NCBI GenBank assembly: GCA_945910395.1
Contig: CAMDYX010000011.1
Coordinates: 1-58,044 of the forward strand
DNA length: 58,044 nt
Reading direction: 5' to 3'
DNA from: an uncultured Agathobacter sp.
GTDB lineage: Bacteria; Bacillota; Clostridia; Lachnospirales; Lachnospiraceae
Shown here: piece after piece, positions 49,723-57,973 of the stretch
Layout: each line of letters begins with the position of its first letter
Position numbering within the stretch: position 1 is the first letter of the stretch
The notes under the pieces: generated by a model
Databases searched by the model: none
What the model was told of the DNA's origin: nothing
Seen by the model: only the letters and a program-made list of their open reading frames with translations
Made by a program: the position numbers and the translations under genes

Positions 49723-51196
49723 TATATATTTTGTCAAAGAGCTATGGAAGTATAAAGCGGTATGTGATGTAATAAATGATTACAATATTATAGAAGAACT
49801 TTATGCCGCTGGTGGATTTCAAAAGGATTCATTTCGAATGGTAGGTATTTTTTTGACTAAATATGATGATGTAGTTTACTGCTGCCCAAAATATCTTTCA
49901 GATAAGTTGTTAAAAAATGCTAATAATGGAAATGATGAAAGCATTAGTGAACTGAAAAATCATATGAGTCTTATTGTAAAAGTATTAGATAAATTGAGAG
50001 CAGATAATAAGAATATTGATGAGATAAGTTATGATTTTTCCATATTTAGCGTGAATGTCACAAAAAGAAGAATAAATAGATACAATTTAGCTAAAGCCAT
50101 CGTCACGGATTATCTTGAACATGGTATTTATTTTAGAAATGAAAAAGAAGTAAAGCAGTCAGGACGAGGAAAAGTGCGTTGGGGATTAACCATGCGAAAA
50201 CTCGAACCTATTGTTTCTAGTGGAGAAGTATTCTATCCCAGACTTTTAAGACAAAGCGACTATAAAAACTATGAAACTGAAATTACAGAGATACATGGAA
50301 ACGTTGTATTACAGTGCATTAAGTATTTACAGGCGTTGGGAGAAGAAACTACTATTGAGAAACCGGAAATATCATTTGAAATGAAACCGAGTGAAATGCA
50401 TAAATGGACTCCATATATAAAGCAATGCATGCTCTCTTCCTATACGAATCGAGAAATATTGTTATTCAAGGCTATGATTTCCTGGTGCGATGAAAGTCCA
50501 TTCTATAAAGGAATGGGATGTACTACTTGCTTTCAGAATGTTTGGGAATGGGTGAATGACAGTGTGTGGGGAACAAAACAAAAGGAAAGCTTAAAGTCGT
50601 CTCAACCGGATTATTATTTGGAAGATAATTCGTATTATGGCGGAGGTGATGCAGAACCTGATACATTGGCATTTGTTGAACAAGATACTGAAAAATATAT
50701 TACGTTGTTTGATTCAAAATATTATGTTCCAAAAATACAAATTCAAAAAGAAAAATCCTATATTCCTGGGCTGCCAGAAAATCGTGAAATTGTAAAACAG
50801 GTGGCATATTTGAATGATATAAAAATATCATGTGGTGACGATATCCATTATTCTAACATATTCCTACTTCCAGAATGTGAGCAATATAATATAGTTCTGG
50901 AAAGAAAAAACAATGATGAGAATAAAGTGCAACTGTGGAAAATGATTGGTTTGTCCAGTAAGGGAAACTTTGATGGATTGTGCAACGTTCTAAAAATTCA
51001 AGGAAATAATTCAACAAAAAAAGGAGACTATGTTGGTGTAGCATTGGTTTCACCAGTAAAATTGTATGAACAGTATTTAAACAAGGGGCAACTTAATCCT
51101 GAAGAAATAATAAAAATTTCAACTGAATATGCAGAATTGGTAAAAGAGAGAAGTAATATCCTGGAAAATGAAAAATTATCATTTCAAGGCAAATAA
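49715..51196 (+). CDS. LlaJI/McrC-like restriction nuclease subunit
   Basis: The 493-aa protein is the partner of the McrB-like motor (8-bp overlap). The probable PD-(D/E)xK core lies at about residues 290-350: QPDYYLED, then acidic DAEPDTLAF and ITLFDSKYYVP, where D and K match the LlaJI/McrC pattern of ...DAKYY. Upstream parts have no recognised domain. In LlaJI a motor and a nuclease work with two methyltransferases; here none is present, so a modification-dependent (type IV) mode or another anti-phage role is more likely. Confidence 0.68.
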   Translation: MSSIYFVKELWKYKAVCDVINDYNIIEELYAAGGFQKDSFRMVGIFLTKYDDVVYCCPKYLSDKLLKNANNGNDESISELKNHMSLIVKVLDKLRADNKNIDEISYDFSIFSVNVTKRRINRYNLAKAIVTDYLEHGIYFRNEKEVKQSGRGKVRWGLTMRKLEPIVSSGEVFYPRLLRQSDYKNYETEITEIHGNVVLQCIKYLQALGEETTIEKPEISFEMKPSEMHKWTPYIKQCMLSSYTNREILLFKAMISWCDESPFYKGMGCTTCFQNVWEWVNDSVWGTKQKESLKSSQPDYYLEDNSYYGGGDAEPDTLAFVEQDTEKYITLFDSKYYVPKIQIQKEKSYIPGLPENREIVKQVAYLNDIKISCGDDIHYSNIFLLPECEQYNIVLERKNNDENKVQLWKMIGLSSKGNFDGLCNVLKIQGNNSTKKGDYVGVALVSPVKLYEQYLNKGQLNPEEIIKISTEYAELVKERSNILENEKLSFQGK

Positions 51197-51220
51197 TTTT
51201 TTAGATAGGAGTTTATTTGC

Positions 51221-51252
51221 AAAGCGTCGGCAATTTTAGCCGGCGCTTTTTA
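51221..51252 (+). terminator. Terminator after the restriction pair
   Basis: AAAGCGTCGGC (51221-51231) pairs with GCCGGCGCTTT (51239-51249), one G-U, then T residues. Confidence 0.85.
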
Positions 51253-51358
51253 TATGTGCAAAGAAGGAAACCAAGAAAAATAGTTAAAAAATTTTAACAA
51301 AAATAAATTAGATAAATATGAGAGAGGATAAGAACATGTTTGAAGAAGCAGGAACTTT

Positions 51359-52132
51359 TTAGTTGTGATTCTTTTTGTACAGGATCATAAGCCCTTTAAG
51401 GAGAAGCTGATCATCCACTATGATATTTTTCTTACATAATGGAATAACCTTTGTGGATAAACCGCCGGTTGCAACAACCGGAGTCTCATATCCAAGATCC
51501 TCCCAGATTCGTTCTACCATTCCGTCTAAACAGGAGGCGTGTCCGTAAAGGATACCGCTCTGCATGGAATCGACGGTTGCGCTTCCAATCAGTTTCTTTG
51601 GTTTTTCAATCGCAATCTGTGGAAGATGGGCTGCGTGCATACACAGTCCATCCAGGGAAACATGAATTCCCGGCATGATCATTCCACCCACAAAACGGTG
51701 CTGGTCATTGATAACAGAAATGGTAGTGGCAGTCCCGATATCAATTAAGATAAGCGGAGCTCCATACTCAGCAAGTCCGGCAACTGCACCGACCAAAAGG
51801 TCCGGACCTAACTGTGCAGGATCATCCAGCTTAATATCGACACCGGTCTTAATTCCCGGTCCAACCTCGATAATACTTTTTCCAAGAAGCTGTTCCGCAG
51901 CTTTTTTTACCAGTCCGGTTACAGGCGGAACAGAGGAGGAAAGGATTCCTCCGGAAAGTGTACCCGGATCAATCTTGTGAAGATCGAAGATGGTTTTTAT
52001 GGTAATGGCATATTCCACCGCAGCCTTTTTCCGGTCGGTGTAAATGCGCTCTTCAAGAATCATCTCATTCTTATCTTCATCCATACAGCCGAGCACAATG
52101 TTTGTATTTCCAATGTCGATTGTTAAAATCAT
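51359..52132 (-). CDS. coaX: Type III pantothenate kinase
   Basis: The 257-aa enzyme makes 4'-phosphopantothenate, the first step of CoA synthesis. It shows the type III signatures: ILTIDIGNTNIVLGC (phosphate loop), GPDLLVGAVAGL, LIDIGTATTISVI and GGMIMPGIHVSLDGL. AAAGGAGG precedes the ATG. It follows the ECF transporter gene by 24 bp on the same strand, a vitamin-uptake-plus-activation pair. Confidence 0.95.
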   Translation of the reverse strand: MILTIDIGNTNIVLGCMDEDKNEMILEERIYTDRKKAAVEYAITIKTIFDLHKIDPGTLSGGILSSSVPPVTGLVKKAAEQLLGKSIIEVGPGIKTGVDIKLDDPAQLGPDLLVGAVAGLAEYGAPLILIDIGTATTISVINDQHRFVGGMIMPGIHVSLDGLCMHAAHLPQIAIEKPKKLIGSATVDSMQSGILYGHASCLDGMVERIWEDLGYETPVVATGGLSTKVIPLCKKNIIVDDQLLLKGLMILYKKNHN

Positions 52133-52156
52133 AAGGACCTCCTTTGGGACTTCCCA

Positions 52157-52726
52157 TTATGAGTTTGCAAGTGATTTTTTTCCAATGTTAATGATCTGTA
52201 CAATTACAGAGCTAAGTACTAAGTTGATGACAAGCTCAACAACAAAATTTAAACCTACGAAAGAGGTAACCATGAATACACCAACGTTGGTATCTCCTGC
52301 CCAGCCCTTGATGGTATCCAGGAAAAAGAGACAGCATCCGATTAAGAAAACACCGGTGTTGGCGACGGGGGCGGTAATACCTGCACATATGACCGCAAGC
52401 AGTTTATTTTTCTTGGATAATGCTAGATAAACAGCTCCGGCTAAAAAACCGGCACAAACACCTTTTAAGATACATGTAATAATGGTTCCGGGGATATTAA
52501 CTGCTAAGAATGCTCCTGCATCGGTAAATAGAACAACGACACCGAATACGAATCCGAGCCAGGCTCCGGCTTTATATCCGTAAAGAGCAGCGCCTACGAT
52601 GATAGGTGCAAGAACGAGAGTGATGGTAAACACTCCGAAACGAATGCTGATGGCGAGTGCCTGCAGCACGATGACGATTGCTGTGAGAAGTCCGATTCCC
52701 ACGATGGTTTTAGTACTGTTTTTCAT
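52157..52726 (-). CDS. panT: ECF transporter substrate-binding (S) subunit, probably for pantothenate
   Basis: The 189-aa protein has six predicted membrane helices and the small hydrophobic build of ECF S components (VGIGLLTAIVIVLQALAI, ITLVLAPIIVGAALYG, GAWLGFVFGVVVLFTD). It would dock to a shared EcfA-EcfT module encoded elsewhere. Pantothenate is inferred from its operon with coaX. AAGGAGG precedes the start, and a leader of about 165 nt lies upstream. Confidence 0.82.
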   Translation of the reverse strand: MKNSTKTIVGIGLLTAIVIVLQALAISIRFGVFTITLVLAPIIVGAALYGYKAGAWLGFVFGVVVLFTDAGAFLAVNIPGTIITCILKGVCAGFLAGAVYLALSKKNKLLAVICAGITAPVANTGVFLIGCCLFFLDTIKGWAGDTNVGVFMVTSFVGLNFVVELVINLVLSSVIVQIINIGKKSLANS

Positions 52727-52927
52727 TATTTAATTCCTCCTTGTTATTATTCCCCGCCGCGTAAGCCTTTAAGCATTTTTTTTCGAATTGTGTTCCATTT
52801 GGCTGCCGTCCGATCCGGTACAGCGCCTTACGGCAAATCGGAAAAAGAATATGCCTGTTTGCCCAAACATTAAGGGATACAATACAGTTACGAGGAAGAT
52901 TTTAGCACTTTGTTAAAAAAAACACAA
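52727..52927 (-). promoter_or_regulatory. Promoter and long structured leader of the panT-coaX operon
   Basis: On the minus strand TTGTGT (52922-52927), 17 bp and TAAAAT (52899-52904) form a SigA promoter. This leaves a leader of about 165 nt. It contains CCGAT/ATCGG (about 52823-52854), an inner GCC-GUAA-GGC hairpin, a competing GCCGT/ACGGC pairing and a GTTT/AAAC hairpin near 52857-52868. The layout suggests a riboswitch-like or attenuator role; no known class was matched. Confidence 0.45.
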
Positions 52928-53008
52928 TATTTTTTAGGCTTTTTCTTTTATGGGATATCTGATAGAATAGGGAAAAGGACGTGCAAGAGTCTATGTCAGG
53001 GAGAGTAC

Positions 53009-53518
53009 ATGCAGATGAGAATGCTTAGGGTGTTTGACGGTAAGGATTACACAGAAGATATGCCGGTCTTCAAAAAGCATGCAGTTCGTGCAATCATTGT
53101 TCGTGATGGAAAAATTGCGATGCAACGAAGCAGGGAAGGTGAGTACAAAATTCTTGGCGGTGGAGTGGACAAGGGTGAGACCTTCCATGAGGCATTGACA
53201 AGGGAGGTATTGGAGGAATCCGGTCTTATGATAAAGGAAGAGACGATTCGGGAGATCGGAGAGGTATTGGAGGTCCGCAGAGATTGTTTTGATCCTGATA
53301 TGAAATATGAATGCCACTCCTTCTTTTATTTTTGTGATGCCAAAGAGGAGATGGGAGAGCCTGCAATGACACCGAGCGAAATTGCAAAAGGCTTTCATCT
53401 GGTATGGGCATCACCCAGGGAGATTATAGAGGGAAACCAGGCGTTTTTGAATCAGCGCTGGATTTACAGGGATACCGAGATTATCCGGATGTTTTACGAG
53501 GGAAAGCTTAAGGAATAG
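53009..53518 (+). CDS. NUDIX hydrolase
   Basis: The 169-aa enzyme has the full Nudix box GGGVDKGETFHEALTREVLEE followed by SGL (G-x5-E-x7-RE-x2-EE-x-G). It would hydrolyse a nucleoside diphosphate derivative; the substrate is not evident. AGGGAG lies 5 nt before the ATG at 53009. An upstream frame to 52910 would enter the panT promoter region, so the shorter start is preferred. Confidence 0.9.
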   Translation: MQMRMLRVFDGKDYTEDMPVFKKHAVRAIIVRDGKIAMQRSREGEYKILGGGVDKGETFHEALTREVLEESGLMIKEETIREIGEVLEVRRDCFDPDMKYECHSFFYFCDAKEEMGEPAMTPSEIAKGFHLVWASPREIIEGNQAFLNQRWIYRDTEIIRMFYEGKLKE

Positions 53519-53554
53519 GTTTTAAGCAGATTGCATAAATGAAGGAGCATAGAA

Positions 53555-54529
53555 ATGAGTGCAGAAAAAAAGAAAGTAACAGATCCACAGGTGACCATTG
53601 ATGTCAAAAATGAAAAGCTAGAAGCACTGGTGGATACTTATGCAAAAGAAAAAACAGGGGAAGCATTAAATACCCTGCTAAACCATTTGCGGAGCTGCCG
53701 TGTGCTTGTACCGGCAATGCTAAACGATAAAAAACAGCCGATTCCTGCTTTTTTAAAGAGTGGTGAGGGTGTGATTTATCTTCCAATCTATTCCCAGAAA
53801 GAACAGATTCCAAAGGAACCAAAGGTTCCCGCAATTTTGAATATGCCATTCCTTGCGGTACTTCAGATGGCTAATAAGCCGGAGGTTTCAGTAAAGGGAA
53901 TCGTAGTCAATCCATTTTCACAGAATCTGATGCTGAAGGAAGAACTGATCCGGCGCATGGATACCATCGAGAGGGAGCGGGCCAAAGCCATGAAGAAGGC
54001 CGGCGCAGTTGCCAATGGGGATGGAACGATTACGCCACCGCCGGGGATGAAAGCAATCAAGATGGATGCAAAGCAATATGCTGTTTTTGAGCGCAAACAG
54101 TTTGAGATGCGTTTTCTTCCAAAGAAATTCTTTGAGGAGGGAAAAGCCTTCATGGACGAGCTTTGCGAAAAGAAGGAAGCGTACATTGATGAGCTTTTCG
54201 AGGAATCCTACCAGCAGAAGCGGATGTATCCGTATCTTCCGGAGGAATTTTCGGTCATGGCGCTGGATATCTCGGAAGAGCTTCTGATTGCAAATGTAGA
54301 TCTTCCAAATCGTGATATCGATGCGGCCTCTGCACTTCGTATCTATTTTGCATGGAATAAGCCGGAGGGAAAAGGAAGATATTTCTCCATTGAAAAAGGA
54401 CAAAAAGGAAATGTATTCTGCGAAATTACCTCGGACTGGAAGCATGTCAATTACGGTGAAGCACCGGTAGAAGGCGCAGAGATACAAAAAATTATGGATT
54501 TATTGGAAAATGAGACCCACAGCAACTAA
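53555..54529 (+). CDS. SseB-family protein
   Basis: The 324-aa cytoplasmic protein has an N-terminal SseB-like domain (about residues 20-135; RSCRVLVPAMLNDKKQPIPA, NPFSQNLML) and a C-terminal domain (about 190-320; EEFSVMALDISEELLIANVD) like the second half of enhanced-serine-sensitivity proteins. Its function is poorly known. It follows the NUDIX gene by 36 bp. GAAGGAGC precedes the start. Confidence 0.7.
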   Translation: MSAEKKKVTDPQVTIDVKNEKLEALVDTYAKEKTGEALNTLLNHLRSCRVLVPAMLNDKKQPIPAFLKSGEGVIYLPIYSQKEQIPKEPKVPAILNMPFLAVLQMANKPEVSVKGIVVNPFSQNLMLKEELIRRMDTIERERAKAMKKAGAVANGDGTITPPPGMKAIKMDAKQYAVFERKQFEMRFLPKKFFEEGKAFMDELCEKKEAYIDELFEESYQQKRMYPYLPEEFSVMALDISEELLIANVDLPNRDIDAASALRIYFAWNKPEGKGRYFSIEKGQKGNVFCEITSDWKHVNYGEAPVEGAEIQKIMDLLENETHSN

Positions 54530-54547
54530 GGACATTGTGAGACAAGA

Positions 54548-56119
54548 GTGAAAAAGAGAGCAATGGCTCTTTTCCTATGCATGGCCCTGTTGTTTTCCGG
54601 ATGTGGAACAAAAAATACGGAAGAAACCGCGAAAGCAACAGAAAGCGCTGAAGTGGCACCATCTGCAGAAGAAACGGAGGGCACTGAAGTGACACCATCT
54701 GCAGAAGAGACAGAAGGCGCCGGAGGGATAAAAGAAACTCAGAAAGCAGAAGAGACGCAAGGAAAGGACACCTCATTGGGTACAAAATCAAATACGAAAA
54801 ACGTGGAACTTGCAACACCTGCTACAAGTGGCGCCCTTCAGGTAGTGGGGGCACAGCTCTGTGACGAAAGCGGGAATCCGGTACAGCTTCGGGGGCTCAG
54901 TACCCACGGAATCGGCTGGTTCCCGGAATATGTCAACAGCGAGCTGTTCTCCCAGTTTCGAAATGAATGGAACGTAAATGTGGTAAGGCTTGCGATGTAT
55001 ACCGCGGAAGGCGCAGGCTACTGTACCGGTGGAGATACCACCTACTTAAAGGAATTGATCGATACCGGAGTGAAGGCCGCAACAGACAACGACATGTATG
55101 TCATCATAGACTGGCACATTCTCTCCGACGGAAATCCACAAATCTACCAGAGCCAGGCAATGGATTTTTTTGCAGAAATGTCCGAAAAGTATGGGAAGAA
55201 CAACAATGTATTGTATGAAATCTGTAACGAGCCGAATGGCGGAACAAGCTGGTCTACCATTAAAGCATATGCCAAAGAGATCATTCCGGTTATCCGGGAG
55301 CATGACCCGGACGCAGTGATTATTGTAGGAACACCCACATGGTCACAGGATGTGGATCAGGCAGTCAAAGATCCGCTTGCGGAAGAGGACAATATCATGT
55401 ATGCCCTGCATTTTTATGCTGCGACTCACAAGGAGTCCCTTCGCAGCAAAATGGCAGCTGCAATCGAGGCGGGGCTTCCGATTTTTGTTACCGAGTATGG
55501 AATCTGTGATGCCAGCGGAAACGGAGCTATTGATTATGATTCGGCAAATCAGTGGGTGGAGACCATGAATGTATATGGAATCAGCTACTGTGCCTGGAGC
55601 ATCTGCAACAAGAACGAGACCTGCTCGATTTTCAAAAGCTCCTGTCAAAAGACAAAAGATGTGACGGAGGAGGATTTGAGCGAATCCGGAAGATGGCAGT
55701 ATGAAATGCTGTCAAAAGGAAACGGAAGCATGGCGGAAAAAACTCTGCAGGAGAATAGTAAGAACACTTCCAAGCAGGAAAACCAGACACAGAATCAGGA
55801 AACACCAAAGAAAACTGCAGATGGAGCGCTGGAAATTACGGCCACGATAACCGGAAGCTGGCAAAGTGACGGGAAGACCTTTTACCAATATGCGGTCATG
55901 CTCCAAAACAACGGAGATACCGATGTGGAGGGCTGGGAGGTTGATTTATCCTTCAACGAAACGCTGACGCTTACGGATCAATGGAACGGAAACTACACAA
56001 CAAACGGAAATCTCCTTCATATTTCCGGAAAGGAATACAACAGTACCATTCCAGCCGGGGGAAGTGTAAGTGATGTGGGATTTATTGTAAGCGGAAGCTC
56101 AAGCCTTGCAATACAATGA
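54548..56119 (+). CDS. Lipoprotein GH5 endoglucanase with CBM2-like domain
   Basis: The 523-aa exported enzyme has a lipoprotein signal (MALFLCMALLFSGCG; Cys at residue 19), an acidic Thr/Glu linker with a 12-residue tandem repeat, and a GH5 barrel (about 97-395). The acid/base Glu is in YEICNEPNGG and the nucleophile in PIFVTEYGIC; HFYAATH and DWHILSDG are also typical. After a second Asn/Gln linker comes a CBM2-like sandwich (about 428-523) with conserved Trp in GWEVDLSF and DQWNGNY. It would hydrolyse beta-1,4-glucans at the cell surface. A GTG start is used; the ribosome site is weak. Confidence 0.92.
   Translation: MKKRAMALFLCMALLFSGCGTKNTEETAKATESAEVAPSAEETEGTEVTPSAEETEGAGGIKETQKAEETQGKDTSLGTKSNTKNVELATPATSGALQVVGAQLCDESGNPVQLRGLSTHGIGWFPEYVNSELFSQFRNEWNVNVVRLAMYTAEGAGYCTGGDTTYLKELIDTGVKAATDNDMYVIIDWHILSDGNPQIYQSQAMDFFAEMSEKYGKNNNVLYEICNEPNGGTSWSTIKAYAKEIIPVIREHDPDAVIIVGTPTWSQDVDQAVKDPLAEEDNIMYALHFYAATHKESLRSKMAAAIEAGLPIFVTEYGICDASGNGAIDYDSANQWVETMNVYGISYCAWSICNKNETCSIFKSSCQKTKDVTEEDLSESGRWQYEMLSKGNGSMAEKTLQENSKNTSKQENQTQNQETPKKTADGALEITATITGSWQSDGKTFYQYAVMLQNNGDTDVEGWEVDLSFNETLTLTDQWNGNYTTNGNLLHISGKEYNSTIPAGGSVSDVGFIVSGSSSLAIQ
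54647..54718 (+). repeat. Tandem 36-bp repeat in the cellulase linker
   Basis: Two units (54647-54682 and 54683-54718) with a few differences encode E-V-x-P-S-A-E-E-T-E-G-x/T. Such in-frame repeats can change linker length by slippage. Confidence 0.85.
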
Positions 56120-56126
56120 CTCCCAT

Positions 56127-56293
56127 TTCGGAAAAGTGTTCCTGAATGAATTTGCATATTTGAATCAGAACCCACTCTCGTTTGTAAAAAGCGTAGCGGC
56201 ACTAAATTCGCAATAAATTGCTCATTAAGTGCCGACGCTTTTTAAACGTTCTGCTTCAAATAGCAAAATTCATTCTCAGGAACATAATTACGA
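56127..56293. repeat. Dispersed palindromic repeat, complete copy (copy B)
   Basis: The 5' arm (56127-56205) and 3' arm (56225-56293) are imperfect inverted copies separated by about 19 nt. Identical stretches include GAATGAATTT, ATTTGAA, CAGAAC and AAAAAGCG. It begins 8 bp after the cellulase stop. Copy A (1-69) matches the 3' arm and copy C (57974-58044) the 5' arm. With 56338-56411 it fills the gap 56120-56466. Confidence 0.88.
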
Positions 56294-56337
56294 AAAGGGT
56301 GTACAATAATAATATAACTTTTTTCCTAAAAATTCCC

Positions 56338-56365
56338 ATGGACCGCTTGACACGGTCCATTTTTA
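56338..56365 (+). terminator. Terminator downstream of the palindromic repeat
   Basis: ATGGACCG (56338-56345) pairs perfectly with CGGTCCAT (56353-56360), followed by five T. Confidence 0.85.
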
Positions 56366-56376
56366 TGTTTAAAATA

Positions 56377-56411
56377 TGAATTAGAGTTCATATTATATGA
56401 ACTAAAGTTCA
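56377..56411 (+). promoter_or_regulatory. Tandem palindromic operators around a -10 box
   Basis: TGAATT-ag-AGTTCA (56377-56390) and the perfect TGAACT-aa-AGTTCA (56398-56411) are 21 bp apart centre to centre, two turns of the helix. A TATTAT -10-like box (56391-56396) sits between them, with a weak TTTAAA 17 bp upstream. Confidence 0.6.
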
Positions 56412-56466
56412 CATTTTTGAAATTCTGGTTACTAATTGGTTGCACATAGTCAAGGAGGATGAGTGT

Positions 56467-56649
56467 ATGCAGTACATCGATAGAAATGAAAACATGATGC
56501 TGCTTCGCGTATATGGTGCAAAAATGGCTTCCGGATTTCGCCAGGAAACTACAGAACCGATTAAGCGAGTAGCAAGGAAAAAGGAAGAAGAGATGAACTT
56601 TACAGATATGTTCAATACAATGATTGGTAAAGTTCCGGCTGTAGTATAA
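56467..56649 (+). CDS. Small hypothetical protein behind tandem operators
   Basis: The 60-aa protein starts 8 nt after AAGGAGG. It is polar in the middle (VARKKEEEMNFTDMFNTM) and has no known domain or membrane segment. The operator pair 60-90 bp upstream suggests tight control, perhaps by a MarR- or TetR-like repressor encoded elsewhere. The function is unknown. Confidence 0.65.
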   Translation: MQYIDRNENMMLLRVYGAKMASGFRQETTEPIKRVARKKEEEMNFTDMFNTMIGKVPAVV

Positions 56650-56677
56650 CTTATAGTGAATTGAGGAAAAAAATCAT

Positions 56678-56725
56678 AACCCTATGCAATACTTCATAGA
56701 ATGTACAAAAAGTATTGCAGGGGTT
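56678..56725 (+). promoter_or_regulatory. Hairpin sequestering the spoIIID ribosome site
   Basis: A 16-bp stem with one bulged base (56678-56694 with 56710-56725) buries AGGGG (56719-56723), the ribosome site of spoIIID. It is followed by TATTTTTATG, so it may act as a terminator/attenuator or translational block. Confidence 0.65.
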
Positions 56726-56731
56726 ATTTTT

Positions 56732-56989
56732 ATGAAAAAATATATTGAAGAAAGAGCCGTTGAGGTAGCCAATTACATCATTGAGAATAACGCTACGGTA
56801 AGGCAGACCGCAAAAGTATTTGGGATCAGTAAAAGTACGATACATATGGATATTGTGCATCGTTTGCCGGGAATCAATCCAAATCTGGCAAAGGAAGTGC
56901 GAAAGGTTCTTGATGTCAATAAAGCAGAGCGCCACATTCGCGGCGGGCTTGCCACAAAAGAAAAGTATCTGCATCAGAAGGACATATAA
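56732..56989 (+). CDS. spoIIID: Sporulation transcription factor SpoIIID
   Basis: The 85-aa protein closely matches SpoIIID along its whole length: YIEERAVEVANYII, the helix-turn-helix TVRQTAKVFGISKSTIHMDI, RLPGINPNLAKEV and the basic RHIRGGLATKEKY tail. In the mother cell it tunes SigE-dependent genes after engulfment. The start at 56732 is set by family length and by the AGGGG at 56719-56723, which lies within a hairpin. It marks the organism as a spore former, or a descendant of one. Confidence 0.95.
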   Translation: MKKYIEERAVEVANYIIENNATVRQTAKVFGISKSTIHMDIVHRLPGINPNLAKEVRKVLDVNKAERHIRGGLATKEKYLHQKDI

Positions 56990-57049
56990 ATTTGACTGCA
57001 GATATGCTATACTAAAGAAAAATTGGAAGAAGCACAAAGGAGGAGCTTT

Positions 57050-57958
57050 ATGTCGATTCTCAGCAGAAGAATTCGTATGGGATTTGGAACAAGTGACAGA
57101 AAAAGAGATGCCGGACTTACGACACCGGAAGATATCGAGCGCTTTGATGATATTGTGTATGGAAGAAGCAAAAAATGGCAGAGTCTGGATGTGTATCGTC
57201 CGAAGAATGCAAAAGTACTTCCGGTCATCGTAAGCATTCACGGCGGGGCCTGGATGTATGGAAGCAAGGAAGTTTATCAGTGGTATTGTATGAGCCTCGC
57301 CCAAAGAGGATTCGCAGTCGTAAACTTCACCTATCGCCTTGCACCGGAATATAAATATCCCTGTGGAATCGAAGATGCCAATAAGGTTTTTCAATGGGTG
57401 CTGGATCATGCAGATGAGTATCAGTTCGATACGGAACACATTTTCGCAGTAGGTGATTCCGCAGGCGGGCATATGCTATCCGTCTGCGCGACCATGTATT
57501 CCAATCCGGAATTTGCAGCTAAATTCTCGTTTCAAATGGCAGCAAAGAAGCATGCGGATGGAAGAAAGACACCCTTTAAGCCCACAGCGATAGCTCTAAA
57601 CTGCGGAGTGTACCGGTTTGGAATTGGACCGGAATCCAGCGAGATGGACAAAGCAATTTTAAAAGAACTTTTAAAAGAACAGACCACGGAGCAGCTTGAA
57701 CTGCTAAATCCATTATCCTATATAACCAAGGAGTTTCCGCCTGCATACATTATGACAGCCAATAACGACACCACCGTCGATTCGGTTCAGGGGAAAATGC
57801 TGAAGGTAAGGTTGAAGGAGCTTCGTGTACCTTATGTAGATCAAGTATATGGAACAAAAGAGAATCCCCTTGGACATGTATTCCATTGCAACATTAAGAC
57901 AGAGGATGCAAAAATATGCAATGATGATGAGTGTGAATTTTTCAGGGGATATTTGTAA
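57050..57958 (+). CDS. Alpha/beta-hydrolase, HSL-type esterase
   Basis: The 302-aa enzyme has the oxyanion-hole motif SIHGGAWMYGS, the nucleophile elbow VGDSAGGHML, the probable acid Asp in NNDTTVDSVQ and the His in LGHVFHCN. This is the hormone-sensitive-lipase type of esterase; it may deacylate small esters such as acetylated sugars. No signal peptide is seen. AAAGGAGGAG precedes the ATG at 57050. A palindromic repeat begins 16 bp after the stop. Confidence 0.9.
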   Translation: MSILSRRIRMGFGTSDRKRDAGLTTPEDIERFDDIVYGRSKKWQSLDVYRPKNAKVLPVIVSIHGGAWMYGSKEVYQWYCMSLAQRGFAVVNFTYRLAPEYKYPCGIEDANKVFQWVLDHADEYQFDTEHIFAVGDSAGGHMLSVCATMYSNPEFAAKFSFQMAAKKHADGRKTPFKPTAIALNCGVYRFGIGPESSEMDKAILKELLKEQTTEQLELLNPLSYITKEFPPAYIMTANNDTTVDSVQGKMLKVRLKELRVPYVDQVYGTKENPLGHVFHCNIKTEDAKICNDDECEFFRGYL

Positions 57959-57973
57959 ATGATTTTTTTGCTT

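Noticed and set aside
52800-52870. panT leader as pan motif, THF or preQ1 riboswitch
   Set aside because: The conserved core sequences of these classes could not be placed on either strand.
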